Positions 10,433-21,692 of a DNA stretch of 64,000 nt are shown one piece after another. The notes under the pieces were generated by a model, which worked only from the letters and a program-made list of their open reading frames with translations, was not told where the DNA came from and did not search any database. Within the stretch, counting starts at the first letter, position 1. Each line of letters starts with the position of its first letter. This DNA is from Trichobilharzia regenti. Its lineage: Eukaryota > Platyhelminthes > Trematoda > Strigeidida > Schistosomatidae. The stretch spans positions 88,196,721 to 88,260,720 of the forward strand of contig OX235263.1 in NCBI GenBank assembly GCA_944472135.2. The letters are read 5' to 3'. The position numbers were made by a program, and so were the translations under genes.

Positions 10433-11319
10433 GGTGGATCTAATGAAGACTGAGGGACTAAGGATCAGACACACAGCGAAAGAAAAAATGCCCAAAAAGA
10501 AAAGAGAGAACGAAAAAAAGACGAGGAGGAGAAGAAAACGGAAGCAAAGGGGACATACCATACTAGGTCAGTGGTAGTTGTACAGGTTGGACTAATTTCT
10601 TTTGAACACACAGCTCCGGCTTCTCGATGCATATTGCGAAGGCTTTTGCAGTAGAAAGAAGTCGGAAACATACTTCTATTGGTAGGTTCCTGTTGACTTT
10701 GTAAATGACACTTTGAAAGAATCAGTTGAGATGTTGTGGGGGGTGCAACCAATAAGGGAAATTTAAATAATTTGAATACTAATATTCCTTATGTATACAT
10801 GATTGTATGCTAAATGAATATGCGTTGTATACTCAGGTGTCGAGAGACACAGAGGGAGAGTCAGTGAGAAAGGGAGAGAGGAGTTGATAATCCGCTTCGC
10901 ATGATATATGGATCATCATAAGAAACGACAGGGAAAATAATAACACAATGTCAACAACACATAAAATTGCCTACATTTTCATTTATGTGCGTGTTTATTT
11001 TACACAATGAATAAATAAATAAATAAACAACCTTATAAATTAACACGATGAAACCTAGTGTTTATTTTCTATCCTATTATTACTGTTATTTATTGTTTAT
11101 CTTGTCAATTTTAATCGTGATTAGAGTAATACTGTAGCCATAAAGGTAGTGAGTAGGAATAGTGATTATACTTTTGCAAACATAACCTTAGTGGTTTGAG
11201 AAATACCTCTAATAATAATAATAATAAACCCAAAAGGTGTTAGCTGAAGCGAAAGCAGCATAATAACACGGGTTGAATGATGCATCTCATGTGTCCTGAT
11301 TTATGTCGTGTTCTCCTTT
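10433..11319. other. Unassigned sequence with simple repeats
   Basis: Contains purine-rich tracts (10480-10545, 10848-10885), an AAAT run near 11015-11030 and an ATA run near 11211-11226. No family was recognised. Confidence 0.5.
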
Positions 11320-12048
11320 CCACCAACCAACCAACCAACAACAACAACAGCAGCAGCAACATCCAACGCCAATCACCATCATCGGGAGGAATTTGAAAGA
11401 GGTTACTTCATTCACTCACATATCTAGGGGGCAATGTCTCAACTACAGGAAGTCGGAACAGACGAGGATGTCAAATCGAGAATCGGGAACCAATCTGGAA
11501 ATCTTCGTCATTCAACTCAGCATCAACAACAAAATTCGGTCGGATTTTCAATACAAACAACGTCAAGTCAGTCAGCTCTTCTATACGGATCAGAAACTTG
11601 TCGGGCGGGTTACAAAGAATATTTCCAACAGCCTGTTGAGGACCTTTATCAACAACAACCGTCTTTGCTCTATACTGAAGATTAGATGGCCGGGTTGGAG
11701 AGAATCACCAACAAGAAACTATGGGAACAAACAAAACAAGAACCAATCGCCCACCAACAGCAAATATGCAGGAGAAAGTGAAGAGATGGACTGGACACTC
11801 GCTGAGGAGGCCGCTGGGTGACATCTCGCGCGCATCAGGCCATTGCTCGAGTGGAACCCGAAAAGGAAGCGGCAAGTGGGACGTCGGTGTAAGGGTGACA
11901 TGGACAGATCGTGTGAAGAGGAGTTGAAAGAGTATGGACTAGCATGGATGCAGGTGAAAAAGCACAGCAGAAGACATAAGCAAGTGGATACATGCAGTTG
12001 AAGCCCTATGTTTCACTAGGAACCCAAGGGAACAATAATAATAATCTC
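11320..12048 (+). mobile_element. RTE-like retrotransposon C-terminal remnant (sister of 60.4 kb copy)
   Basis: Broken frames give ITIIGRNLKEVTSFTHI (near 11370), the deleted linker, QLSINNKIRSDFQ, SETC-YKEYFQQ, KMRW/IRWPGWRE and TRKGSGKW. It ends with ccaagggaacaataataata. The copy at 60.4-61.2 kb is closely similar and carries the same internal deletion after the RIG codons (near 11482). That deletion removes about 30 bases that are present in the copy at 14.2 kb. Confidence 0.8.
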
Positions 12049-12349
12049 CTTTCCACATACTTAGTTGGATTGATGTGCAGATAACATGCTTGTCCATCCG
12101 ATATATATGCATCTATATATCAACCAGATAAGATAAACATGGTATTTCTGCATACAGGTTAAGAGAAAAAGTCTTCTACCCTTCTGTATTGCCATTCAAA
12201 TATACATTTAAGTAGAAAATTTATCCATTTCAGTTTTACAGTTTCATTTGAGAGATTTTGATTTATTTTAAGGGCTGATTCTGTCATGAACGGAGAAAAA
12301 TAAGAGAATTATTGCTGGGCGATGATGGAATACTAGATAGCGCGGTTTC

Positions 12350-12530
12350 ATTCTTCCTCTAGGACCCTTCAGTAGTAGTGTACACTCATATCATGACCAA
12401 GGACTGAGACTACTACCTAGAAGACATGAGGTCGACCCCTGTTGACTCTTGATTCATACACTGGGCTGGCATTCGGTGACTCGTGAATTCTAACCTCTAT
12501 CAATTGGCTAATATTGTCATTAAATGGTTG
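12350..12530 (-). mobile_element. Possible decayed Smalpha-like SINE arm
   Basis: Shows fragments of the family in order (gcggtttcattc, ggacccttcagtagtag, ctgggctggcattc, gaattctaacctc). It resembles the minus arm running into the spacer, but the tRNA-like boxes are not readable. Confidence 0.35.
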
Positions 12531-12534
12531 GAGG

Positions 12535-12860
12535 TAATGAGGAGGAAGCTCCACTTTACCTGGCAGTCGTCACCAAGGCTTATCTGCAACCTTGCCTTGA
12601 AGGAGATGAATTCCATTCTGCGATTGAAATCCTTGTCAGTCAGTACTGCAGTCAGAGACTTTACCATTGAGCTTTTCGGGCTGGTGAATAACCTCCCGTA
12701 GGACTGTATCAGATACTTCGATTCAACATCATCTGATGATAACAGTTCAGAGTGCACCGTGATGTCGAGCCACCCAGCATGGTGGCCACAATTCATACTC
12801 GACCGATAGAATTCACTTTGCATCAATGCGCTGAATGACTGGATACATGACACCAGTCAC
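12535..12860 (-). mobile_element. SINE-D copy, diverged
   Basis: The minus-strand head (complement of gtactgcagtcagagactttaccattgag, 12642-12670) and flanking body blocks (tcaccaaggcttatctgcaacctt near 12569, gcatggtggccacaattca near 12778) match the 5.4-kb copy. The B box has decayed to a complement of gattgaaatcc. Confidence 0.6.
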
Positions 12861-13249
12861 TTACTACCTCATGTCACTTAGTCGAAATTGCCAACTAACC
12901 AGCTAGCTAGGTAACTAAGCATAGTCATCGATGCGCACCCACTTCATCCTGTCACAGCTGGACCCAATCTGACAGCAGTCATCTTTGGAACTTTAATTTC
13001 CCCATCGGATAGACATTGATAAACTGGACATGGATGATGCTATTTCGTGTTATGTAGGAACTGTGATGAATTTCGACATAGATTTGTGTTCTTATATTCT
13101 GTTGGATTAGTTGTAAAGCTATTTCCACGGCACAGTAAATTACTAATAATAATAAAAGTCGAGAACGTCCGTGACATATTGGTGTGTATTGAAGAATTTA
13201 GTGTTTCACTGTCTGCGTTGAATAAATTGCACGCTGTAACTTGAATACT
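12861..13249. other. Unassigned sequence
   Basis: No recognisable family. A short ATA repeat lies near 13142. Confidence 0.4.
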
Positions 13250-14707
13250 GGCATTACTGCCGCAGATGATCTCACGCCATTACTGCCAGAGTTCTGGAAA
13301 GAAGGAAAGTTACCTTCCGATAAGAAGAAAGGCTGGCTATCTTGTCAAGCTGCTCTCCTCTGCAATAACTGGCATGGAAAACTGCTCTTTTCCATGCCAA
13401 GTAAAATACTGAGTCTCATCGTCTTGGAGAGAATAAAAGATACACTGTATACAGAACGCCTCCAGCTGAATTCAGGAGAAGCGAATCGTGTGCTGATCAG
13501 ACTGCAGCTGTACGCATCGTCATCTCAGAACAAGGCATAAGATGCCGGCAGTCAAACCTTTCTCTACCTCAACTTCATCGACTTCGTAAAGGTCTTTGAC
13601 AGACAGCGTTGGCCGAAACGTAATTTGAAAACTACTTCAACACTATAGCATACCTCAAGTCTTTGTGAACCTTATTCAAAAGCTGGCTATGTGACAATAC
13701 CTGCCACGTGTCAGGTGATCCACAACCTGGAACTCTGTTAGGCGTTCAAATTGAATACCGGAGTAAGAAAAGACTGGCAGGCTGTCTATTATCACCGATG
13801 AGATTCTTAATTGTATTGGACTGGATTATACGTCAGAATGCGAGGAGGGAATAATCAGGAATGAGTCGGACCACCAATAGGAAGATACTAGAAGATCTTG
13901 ATTTCGCATGTAATCGATCTTTGTCAAATATCACATAAACTCGGAGACTTACAGGCGAAAAGCAAAGAACTGGCTGAAGAGACAGCAAAGATAGGAATGC
14001 AGGTAACATAAAAAAGAGGAAGTGATGAATATAATTAGCAAACCGCAACATCATCAACAACAACCAGCACCAATCACCATCAACGGGAGAGATTTAACAG
14101 ATCTTACCTGCTTCACCTATCTGGATAGGCAGCAGCGTATCAACTACCGAAGACAGAACTGATGAAGATGTCAGAGATAGCCAGGATCGGAAAGGCAAAA
14201 TAATTCTTCGTCAATCTAAAACCAATTTAGAAATCTTATAGACTCAACAAAAAGAACCAGATTCGGATTTCCAACACAAATGTGAAGTCAATAAGTTAAT
14301 CCTCCTACATGGGTCAGAAATTGCACTGCGTGTCATGAAAAGGATTTCCAACGGGCTAGTGCAGACTTTCATCAACAGATGCGCACTTCGCTGGCTCACG
14401 CTCAAGAACAAACAACCGGCTAGAAAAAATGAACAACAAGACACTGTGGAAACAGACCAACCAAGAGCCTATCACTTAAAACAAATGTGTAGGAGAAAAT
14501 GGAGACATATCGGACGTACACTCCACTAAGGAGGCTGTCGAATGACATAGTGCGCAATCCACGCTATTGCTCGAGTAAAAGATGAATGGGCACCGACGAA
14601 TGGGTCATCAGTGTGAGGATGACGTAAAAAAGATCGCGTGAGGAAGAGATGACAGAGTCTAGGCAATCGTGGACTCAGCTGAAGAGGATCGTGGCAGATA
14701 GAATAAG
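13250..14707 (+). mobile_element. RTE-like retrotransposon remnant, 5' part (split by SINE)
   Basis: RT blocks in order are FWKEGKLPSDKKKGWLS (13290), motif A YLNFIDFVKVFDRQRW (near 13565), motif B GCLLSPMRFLIVLDWIIRQ (near 13780), LEDLDFA (13890) and a truncated motif C. NGRDLTDLTCFTYLDR (14085), ISNGLVQTFINR (14343) and the EPIT/RRKWRHIGRTLH block (14490) follow. The 3' end resumes at 15320 after a 602-bp SINE. There are frameshifts and stops throughout and no endonuclease region. Confidence 0.85.
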
Positions 14708-14717
14708 GTGGAGATGT
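14708..14717 (+). repeat. Target-site duplication, left copy
   Basis: The ten bases gtggagatgt recur exactly at 15320-15329 on the other side of the inverted-dimer SINE. The sequence belongs to the RTE element, where only one copy is expected. Confidence 0.9.
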
Positions 14718-15319
14718 TTTCATCATGAGCTGACATTAGTTAGAGAACCATTGGAAAACCTGCAGGGAGTACTGGATAGCTTTCTCGTCCCAGTTTGGGA
14801 CTCTTCAGCAGTACGCGCCCACCGAGATTCGAACCCAGAACCTTGTGGTTACAAGGCTATCGAGCTCGTAGACCATTGAGCTACTGGGACCCGATCCAAT
14901 GGCTAGTCCATGAATTCTAACTTGCTCACTGGCGACTGGCCCTATTTAGGCGGATAGTTACCTGAGGTTCTGGTGGGCAGTCGTAACCAGTAGGGTGCAG
15001 CAGGTTGGGTGTGAGGACAAATACTTGCCAAAGACATTGGCTAGTGGTTGTGCTATATCGTGAATCGGCAGGAGTTATAATTCATGAAATGGCCATTAGA
15101 TCGGGTCTCAGTAGCTTAATGGTATACGAGCTTGCCTTGTAACCAGAAGGTCCTGGATTCGAACCCGTCAATGTGGATGCGTACTAATGAAGGTTCCCAA
15201 ACTAGGACGAAACAGCTGTCCAGTACTCCCAGGTTTCCAAATGGTTCTCTAACCAGAATATGTGAGCTCAGGATGAAAATCCTGTAACCAATCAAATCCC
15301 TACAAACCCACACTTGAAA
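14718..15319. mobile_element. Complete Smalpha-like inverted-dimer SINE
   Basis: The left arm (14718-14905, minus) has its hammerhead motif at 14769-14814, B-box complement attcgaaccc and A-box complement. The central spacer is about 14910-15085. The right arm (15090-15319, plus) has A box (agtagcttaatggtatacgag), B box (ggattcgaacccg), a hammerhead-like tail (15175-15225) and a 3' tail (ccctacaaaccca). The left ribozyme core is CTGAAGA with stem I GTACTG/CAGTAC and stem II GTCC/GGAC, but GAAA is GAGA. The right has CTAATGA with GAAA intact. The two promoters point outward. Perfect 10-bp TSDs show insertion as one unit. Confidence 0.9.
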
Positions 15320-15380
15320 GTGGAGATGTGTTGTTGAAGCCATATGTTCCACAAGGAACGCAAAGGAATAATAATGATAA
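15320..15380 (+). mobile_element. RTE-like remnant, 3' end after SINE insertion
   Basis: Starts with the duplicated target gtggagatgt and continues gttgttgaagccatatgttcc to an AATAATAATGATAA tail. It completes the copy interrupted at 14707. Confidence 0.85.
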
Positions 15381-15419
15381 TTCTACTTCTACATTAATTC
15401 TAAATCATAATTCATGAAT

Positions 15420-16305
15420 AAAGTTCAAAAGTTATTTGCTCAATTTAAGTCAGGACGTCCGTTTCATTCTGTTTGAAATTTATCATTTTGATAGGCATGT
15501 GTGACTTGTGCTACTGACAAGATTTGTAAGTAATATATAGACATAGATATAAATATATGTGTATCATCTGCAAAAATATCGAATAGCGGAAAGATGGAAT
15601 TCGTGGCCGAGAGGAGAAACGAAAGGTGCTTGTTGAAAAATGCATGGAAAATATGAAGGGGGAGACAAAGTAGCATAGTATTGAAGACATGTTCAAATTG
15701 TGAATGTAACATTTGACAGACTTATTTTGCATATATATGTATCGGGCTAGCAGTGGACAATGCCGTTTTGAAATAATACAGAAGATTTTTAGCTCATGTG
15801 GATGATTTGCAATTACTAGTGTTCTCTGAGCTGGTTGGCTTAGTTGTGGAGCTTTCGGCATCGTCCTTCTGGACAACATCTTCAGCTCAACTTTTAGAAT
15901 AAAGTGAACTCATGTAAATCTTCCATGAGTGATAGAATTGCGTCTCCTGGTAACCGTATTTACATCTGTATTGATCGGTTTTTTATTGACTTGAATCTTG
16001 AACTTTCCCGTCACATGATTCACTTTTTATGAGTTGGTAGATTTGGTCTACATTAACATGTTTGTTAACCGCATATTCGTTTGAGTACGAGGCTTCTAGG
16101 AATTCCCTGACTGCACTTTTGGTGTTTCCTCTGACTAAAATTTCGACGTTATCCCAATCATCAAACTGATGTCCATAATTATCTACATGCATTGATGTGG
16201 AAGAATACATACACGGTGTCTTTTCACAGCTGATTTGTGTTCCTGGGTTCTGGTTCGAAGGGGACGCCCACTTTTTTTGATGCAATGCCTATTACAGTCC
16301 AAACA
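15420..16305 (-). mobile_element. Penelope-like element, group 1, left half of inverted pair
   Basis: The minus strand carries the C-terminal GIY-YIG-domain region (16285-15985: HVDNYGHQFDDWDNVEIL, NTKSAVREFLEASYSNEYA, VNVDQIYQLIKSESCD). A ~560-base tail follows, the same one as at 6.93-7.57 kb. The frame is open for 100 codons to its natural end. It begins at a junction near 16305, where it faces the plus-strand copy starting at 16311. Confidence 0.85.
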
Positions 16306-16310
16306 ATTTA

Positions 16311-17320
16311 TTTTGTAAATTAATAAACAGCATATTTGAAGACATCAAATTCACAAGAGAAGAAGAATTAGATAACAAAATTCCATTTTTAGATGTCTTA
16401 AACTGTATGACTAACACAGGAAATTTAGATACACACGTATAGAGAAAATCAACTCACACAGACCAAAGACTCAACTACAGGTAGTAATAACCCAATCATC
16501 CACAAAAGAAACTTTGTGCAGTCATTGTTTAAAAAAATTCAAACACACTGTAGGACTTCGGTGTCGAAGAGAATGGGAGAAAAACGCCTACTAACCGTCT
16601 TCAAAAAGAATGGATATCCTCACAATTTCATCAAAATTCGTTTAAAATCGAATCATAACAACAACAAGAAACCATCACCAAAGACTACAAGAAAATTCAT
16701 CCTACCATATATAAAAAATATCTGTGAAATAACAGCTAGAATATCGAAACCGTTTGAAATAGATATAGTCCACAAGCCAGACAGCCATCACAATCACTTC
16801 ATTCTATAATGTTTAAACCGAAGGGTCCAACAGAAAAAGGAGATAAAATTAATACCATTCACAAAATAAATTGTTTGAACTGTAACAGGCATTGTATCAA
16901 CCAAAGTGGGCGTCCCCTTCGAACCAGAACCCAGGAACAAAAATCAGCTGTGAAAAGACACGATGTATGTATGCTTTCACATCAATACATGTAGATAATT
17001 ATGGACATCAGTTTGATGATTGGGATAACGTCGAAATTTTAGTCAGAGGAAACACAAAAAGTGCAGTCAGAGAATTCCTAGAAGCCTCGTACTCAAACGA
17101 ATATGCGATTAACAAACATGTTAATGTAGACCAAATCTACCAACTCACTAAAAGTAAATCATGTGACTAGAAAGTTCAAGATCCAAGTCAATAAAAATGA
17201 TCAATACAGATGTAAATACGGTTACCAGGAGATGAAATTCTACCACTCATGGAAGATTCACATGAGTTCAGGTTATACTAAAAGTTGAGCTGAAGATGTT
17301 GTCCAGAAGGACGACGCCGG
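16311..17320 (+). mobile_element. Penelope-like element, group 1, right half of inverted pair
   Basis: Begins inside RT-connector text (IKFTREEELDNKIPFLDVL, near 16343). It continues with RNFVQSLFKKIQTH, FKKNGYPHNFIKIRLKSN and TRKFILPYIKNICEITAR, then the endonuclease start (NTIHKINCLNCNRHCINQSGR near 16850, where the family expects Y-I-G), KRHD, DNYGHQFDDWDNVEIL and a partial tail. The change to HCIN removes the conserved Tyr and Gly of the GIY-YIG motif. The 3' tail stops near 17320, shorter than in the left partner. Confidence 0.85.
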
Positions 17321-17944
17321 AAGCTCTGGTTCAGGGAGTACTTTTATTTGTAGATAATACCGTTGAGCGACACTCTTCTGTACCACCGTTACACCTGTAC
17401 ATCAATGAGTGACAGTGTTCTAATTAAAGCTTGAACTTAGAACACATCGGTTTCAAAATTGAACAAATCCACCTAATTTGAAATGACCGCCTGCTTTTTT
17501 ATACAACGGAGAAGTGATCGGTGTTCTGTCGCCTTCAAATTCTCTATACGATCTTTTAATACTTCGTTGTAACATTTAGCTGTATGTTAAGCATACTGTG
17601 CTACTAGTCACTGGAAAGTCATGGAGATAGGTAAGCCAAGCATTTCTTATTCAGATTTGTTTATATTGTCTGCATCAGTTGTTAATATCATTATCGTCAT
17701 TATTGTTATTCTATGCCTCAGTTAGTTGGATCACTCCTCTTTTGGCATATAACTTTCTGAATGAGATATGATGGATTGCTTATACGTGTACATAATAAGG
17801 CTGTTTGATGCGGTAATAATTTCTTTGTCAGCGCGATATTATATATTATCATACACGATATATACCCTCTAATAATACAGATGAATGTAGATTGGCGGTG
17901 ACAGTTATCGATTTATTCTACATAAAATTTGAATATAAGAATAG
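17321..17944. other. Unassigned sequence
   Basis: AT-rich with a TTAT-type stretch near 17690-17715. No family was recognised. Confidence 0.45.
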
Positions 17945-18850
17945 AACGTGTGCATTGTGGCAGAGTATAATTCCATTATGGGTAAAATTTATCTACATAA
18001 AGTCTCACTGCGTACTGTTTTACAGCAATATTTACTACTGGTGACCACACGCTTCGAGAACAATTTATTACTCCTCATAATCTTATATCAAGACACTACT
18101 CACACAACTTTCTAACTTCGTTAATATAATTCCGTCATTATCGTTCATCTCTTGACTTGATGATTGGTAGTAGTATTTTCCATATTTCCGGAATGAGTGA
18201 TGAGTTATTGCATCCTAATGCACGAGTTGGATGTAGACTCGATGAACGAGGATTCAGTCAGTAATCAATCTCTCTTTCCACCTATCTAGATTACTTTTTA
18301 GAATTTTAACTCTCTCCCACCCTGTTGTGTGGTTGTGTGTTACCGCATGCATTGCAATCACTGAGCTTTTTTCTAAATTACTTACCTTCTCGGTGTCAAC
18401 CCTTAGGGTACATCTTAGCTAAATCCTTATGTTCCGATGATATGATTACCCCCAACCTGCTAGTTTGACCTATTTAGTTGACCACAACTCACAGTCATTG
18501 TAAGGTATTTTGTAAATTATATTATTTTGTCTAATTTGGTCAATAGGGTTCTTTAACCTACAGAGCTTGTCCATGCCTACGTGAATTTGTATATTTAAAT
18601 GCCACTGTAATTCCTGCTTTATTGAGAATCGTACGTAGGGTTTCATATGTCCCCTCCTTATATGGTTTAACGGTATATGCCTTATATTCTCCTTTATTTG
18701 TGTTTTCATTATCAGTTTCACCATCATTTTTATTTTGCTTTTGACCTTTTCTGATATTCCTAATGAATAGGAAAGGATAGTTATTTAAGACCATAGCTTC
18801 CACTATCTGTTTAATTTCATCATTTAGTGCTAATTAGTGCACTGTGTAAT
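17945..18850 (-). mobile_element. Penelope-like element, group 2, left half of inverted pair
   Basis: From 18803 downward the minus strand encodes GTYETLRTILNKAGITVAF, CRLKNPIDQIRQNNIIYKIP and NDCELWST. After a stop, frame-broken text follows (EKVSNLEKSSVIAMHAV, THNHTTGWERVKIL, DRWKERLIT) and then a non-coding tail ending at ccattatgggtaaaattt-type sequence near 17965. The 568 bases from 18512 outward are matched, inverted, by 18888-19372. The order RT end, GIY-YIG start (IIYKIP), His-rich C-terminus is that of PLEs. Confidence 0.8.
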
Positions 18851-18887
18851 GTAATGTAGTGTAATTTAATGTGTAATGTAATTTTCA
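18840..18887 (+). repeat. TAATG-type short repeat at the PLE inversion centre
   Basis: Irregular copies of tgtaatgta/gtgtaattta lie exactly between the two facing PLE halves. Confidence 0.6.
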
Positions 18888-19372
18888 AAATACCTTACAA
18901 TGACTGTGAGTTGTGGTCAACTACATAGGTCAAACTAGCAGGTCGGGGTAGTGAGATTACCTGTCAGAACATAGGAATTTTGCTAAGGTTAAAATAAGCA
19001 GTTTAAACAAAAGTCCAGTGATTGCATTGCATGTGTTACCACACAACCACATAATAGGGTGGGGGAGGGTTAAGATTCTAGAAAGTACACTAGGTAGGTG
19101 GATTGAGAGAGGTTGATTACTGACTGAATCCTCGTTCATCGAGTCTACACCCAAAACATGCAATGACTCATCACTGATACCAGAAAGATGGAAAATACTA
19201 CTATCAGTCATCAAGTCAAGCGATGAAGAATAATGGAATTACATAAACCAATTTAGAAAGTTGTGTGAGTAGTGTCTTGATATGATTATGAGGAGTAATA
19301 AATTGTGTTCGAGGCGTGTTGTCATCTGTAGCAAGGTAAATTTTACCCATAATGGAATTATAGTTCGGGTAG
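18888..19372 (+). mobile_element. Penelope-like element, group 2, right half of inverted pair
   Basis: Opens at the same internal point as the left arm (ccttacaatgactgtgagttgtgg). Frame-broken text gives RWIERG, LLTESSFIESTPK and SLIPERWKILLS (19090-19200), then the tail to acccataatggaatt. It is a 5'-truncated partner pointing outward. Confidence 0.8.
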
Positions 19373-19444
19373 TCTGATAAATTAGAAAGAAATTAATACA
19401 CTATTGTACGGTACATCACTAGTTTAATCGACATTTATGGATAT

Positions 19445-19612
19445 TACGAGTTGATCACGGATTGATGTCAGTTAGAGAACCATTGAAAACCAGCTACAGG
19501 GAGTACTGGACAGCTGCTGTTTCATCCTAGTTTTGGGAATCATCGGCAGTACATATCCACTGGGATTTGAACCCAGGTCATTCCAGATACAGGGCAAGAA
19601 AATTAATGGATA
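19445..19612 (-). mobile_element. Smalpha-like hammerhead SINE, single arm
   Basis: The terminal block (gagttgatcacggattgatgtc) is followed by a hammerhead-like motif at 19503-19552 (stem I GTACTG/CAGTAC intact, core CCGATGA, GAAA intact) and a decayed B-box complement (atttgaaccc). It is truncated before the A box. Confidence 0.75.
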
Positions 19613-20460
19613 TTCTTAAAATTAATAACAGTTAGCTTAAATGTAGCTCTCAGAGAATATTCCAAATTTTATAACATACTTACTAAGACAATTGACTAGA
19701 CTAATACGCACAGTTAATTTCTGACGGCTCTAAAGGATAATTATCACTGTAAGGTAATAACATTTGACTTAAACGTTATAAATGCCTACATTCTTGTCAT
19801 GTTCACCCATTACTCCTATAGAAAAGACAGTGATTCTTCCGTTACCTACCCACCTGCGTGACTGCTTGCCTGCTCACTTACCTGATTATTATGTTATACG
19901 GCTATTCTCTTCGGTTTGTAATGCGAAGTACAGCTTCAGCAACACATCTCCTTTTTTATTCTGTTCCTCACAATCTGTTTTAACTGACACCACAAAACTG
20001 ACACACCCATAAGCCTTCCTGTTCTCTTCGTGTGTACTCTATCATGTCACTCTTTGACACCAAGTCCGTCACTTTACCCTCCAAGTTCACTAGTTTATTA
20101 GCTAATCCTCAGTCCGAATAAAGCCAGAAGGCTAAGTGTAGGGTTAGAGATCCTACCCCGGGAGAATCAATCGAATCACTGCAAAAATTTCAAGGTATAG
20201 AAAAAAAATATCTCTTAAAAATCCTACTCACCTGCTTACCTACCTAGGAATATATTTTAAGAAATAGCTTGAAATATCATCAGTCTACCTTATTTTTTCT
20301 AGATCTAATAACTGACTTGTTGGATTGGAGACCTAAGTATCTTCCATATTATTCATCTATGTACATATTGTCTCACTGATGAGAGTTAGTCAAATATCCC
20401 AGATAAAATATGACTTTAAAGTGTACCTCATATTTCAAGAGTTGTTCTACTCAGTAAATT
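19613..20460. other. Unassigned sequence
   Basis: No repeat family or domain recognised. The 76-codon frame at 19782-20012 has no identifiable features. Confidence 0.45.
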
Positions 20461-20464
20461 GGAG

Positions 20465-20830
20465 TTCTGGCTCCACGCCGGCTCATATGCTTTCATCTCC
20501 TCCTCGCATGACATTTTCCTCCATGCCCCTCTGACACTGACGACCTGCTCGCCGCTTCACATTCGGATTCCACTTGGGAGAGAGCCTGACGTGTGATCTT
20601 ACTCACTTGATGGTTTTCTCATAGTATGGCCAATCCATCTCCATTTCTTTCTGCATATTTGTTGCATAATCGGTTCCTGGTTGGTTCGCTCCCAGAAATC
20701 TCTGTTGCTGTTCTTTTCTAACCGACCATCTGATCATGAGAGAAGTATTAAGTGAAGACAGCTGTTGACGAAAGTCTGTAGTTTGTTCGAAGTGCCCTTT
20801 CTGACGCACCAAGTCTAATGTTCACTTGTA
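20465..20830 (-). mobile_element. RTE-like retrotransposon C-terminal fragment
   Basis: The minus strand gives broken text matching SLMIRWSVRKEQQQ, ISGSEPTRN-like and KEMEMDWPYYEKT (20700-20620), the block found as QKRSAAGISGSKPTHREPIV and RKKWRWIGHTLRKP at 43.75 kb. Both ends are truncated. Confidence 0.7.
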
Positions 20831-21111
20831 ATTAGATAAAATGATAAAGCTTGGCATTGATCTCCCCACGGTTTATAAATAATTTCATTCATTGTCTATT
20901 AAGCATCTATTTGTCTATTATTTCCTATTGCTTTTGGAATTTTCTCAGAATTCTCAGAACCTTCCCTTCAGAACAGACTACTGAAATTTCCTGTAAAAGT
21001 AGCACAATCCACAATCATATCATTCTATCTAGAAAAGGAAGATCAAATGAATTAGAAATATTCTAATGAAAATTGTGTGATGCTCTCAGTTACCTTTTAT
21101 CACTATTATTT

Positions 21112-21315
21112 TGTTCCTTTACGTCCCCACTGGTGGAACATAGGGTTTCATGCTAGAGGCGTGAAGTTTCAGAGGCTAGCCACATGCCCAACTTTCCCTC
21201 TTTACTAGTCTTATTACTGGCTAAGCGAGGTAAAGGAGAAGTGTGTGTGTGGCCGTGGATTGAATCTCGAAACACATGAGTGGTTGGTGAGCATTCTACC
21301 ACTGTGTCACCGACG
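21112..21315 (-). mobile_element. SINE-B copy
   Basis: This is an inverted SINE-B with tail complement (ccccactggtggaacatagggtttcatg), body (gaagtttcagaggctagcc, cccaactttccctctttac) and a decayed tRNA-like head (gattgaatctcg, ggtgagcattctaccactgtg). It includes a GT run near 21243. Confidence 0.75.
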
Positions 21316-21692
21316 CCACAATGCTCTCTGAGCTTTACTAATCAAGCGTGGATGTTTTATCAGTACGCTCACCGATATCCTCAGCATTATCGTTATGCAC
21401 AAATGCAATCAATAATTTTTTAATGAGTAGCATTTAATGCTTATTTTAATTAGAACTAGATCTACCTGTGACACTTTTCTGTTAACTTGTTTTTGAATAA
21501 TTAAACATTTAATGGATTAGAATACGAGAAAATTTTTCGTTTTTCTTAATTTACACCGTTAAACCAAATCCCATATTTTTTAAGTAGATTTTTCAATAGC
21601 ATCTCTCAGTAAGGTGATGGCGGCCCGTTTAAAAGTTGTGCTACAGAAAAGCTGTCTATAACTTGTAGTTTCGCAATTTTCTAATAAACAAA
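21316..21692. other. Unassigned AT-rich sequence
   Basis: No recognised feature. Confidence 0.4.

Noticed and set aside
10465..10752. 95-codon minus frame
   Set aside because: Low-complexity Ser/Phe-rich translation of a purine tract, with no domain and no homologue in the window.
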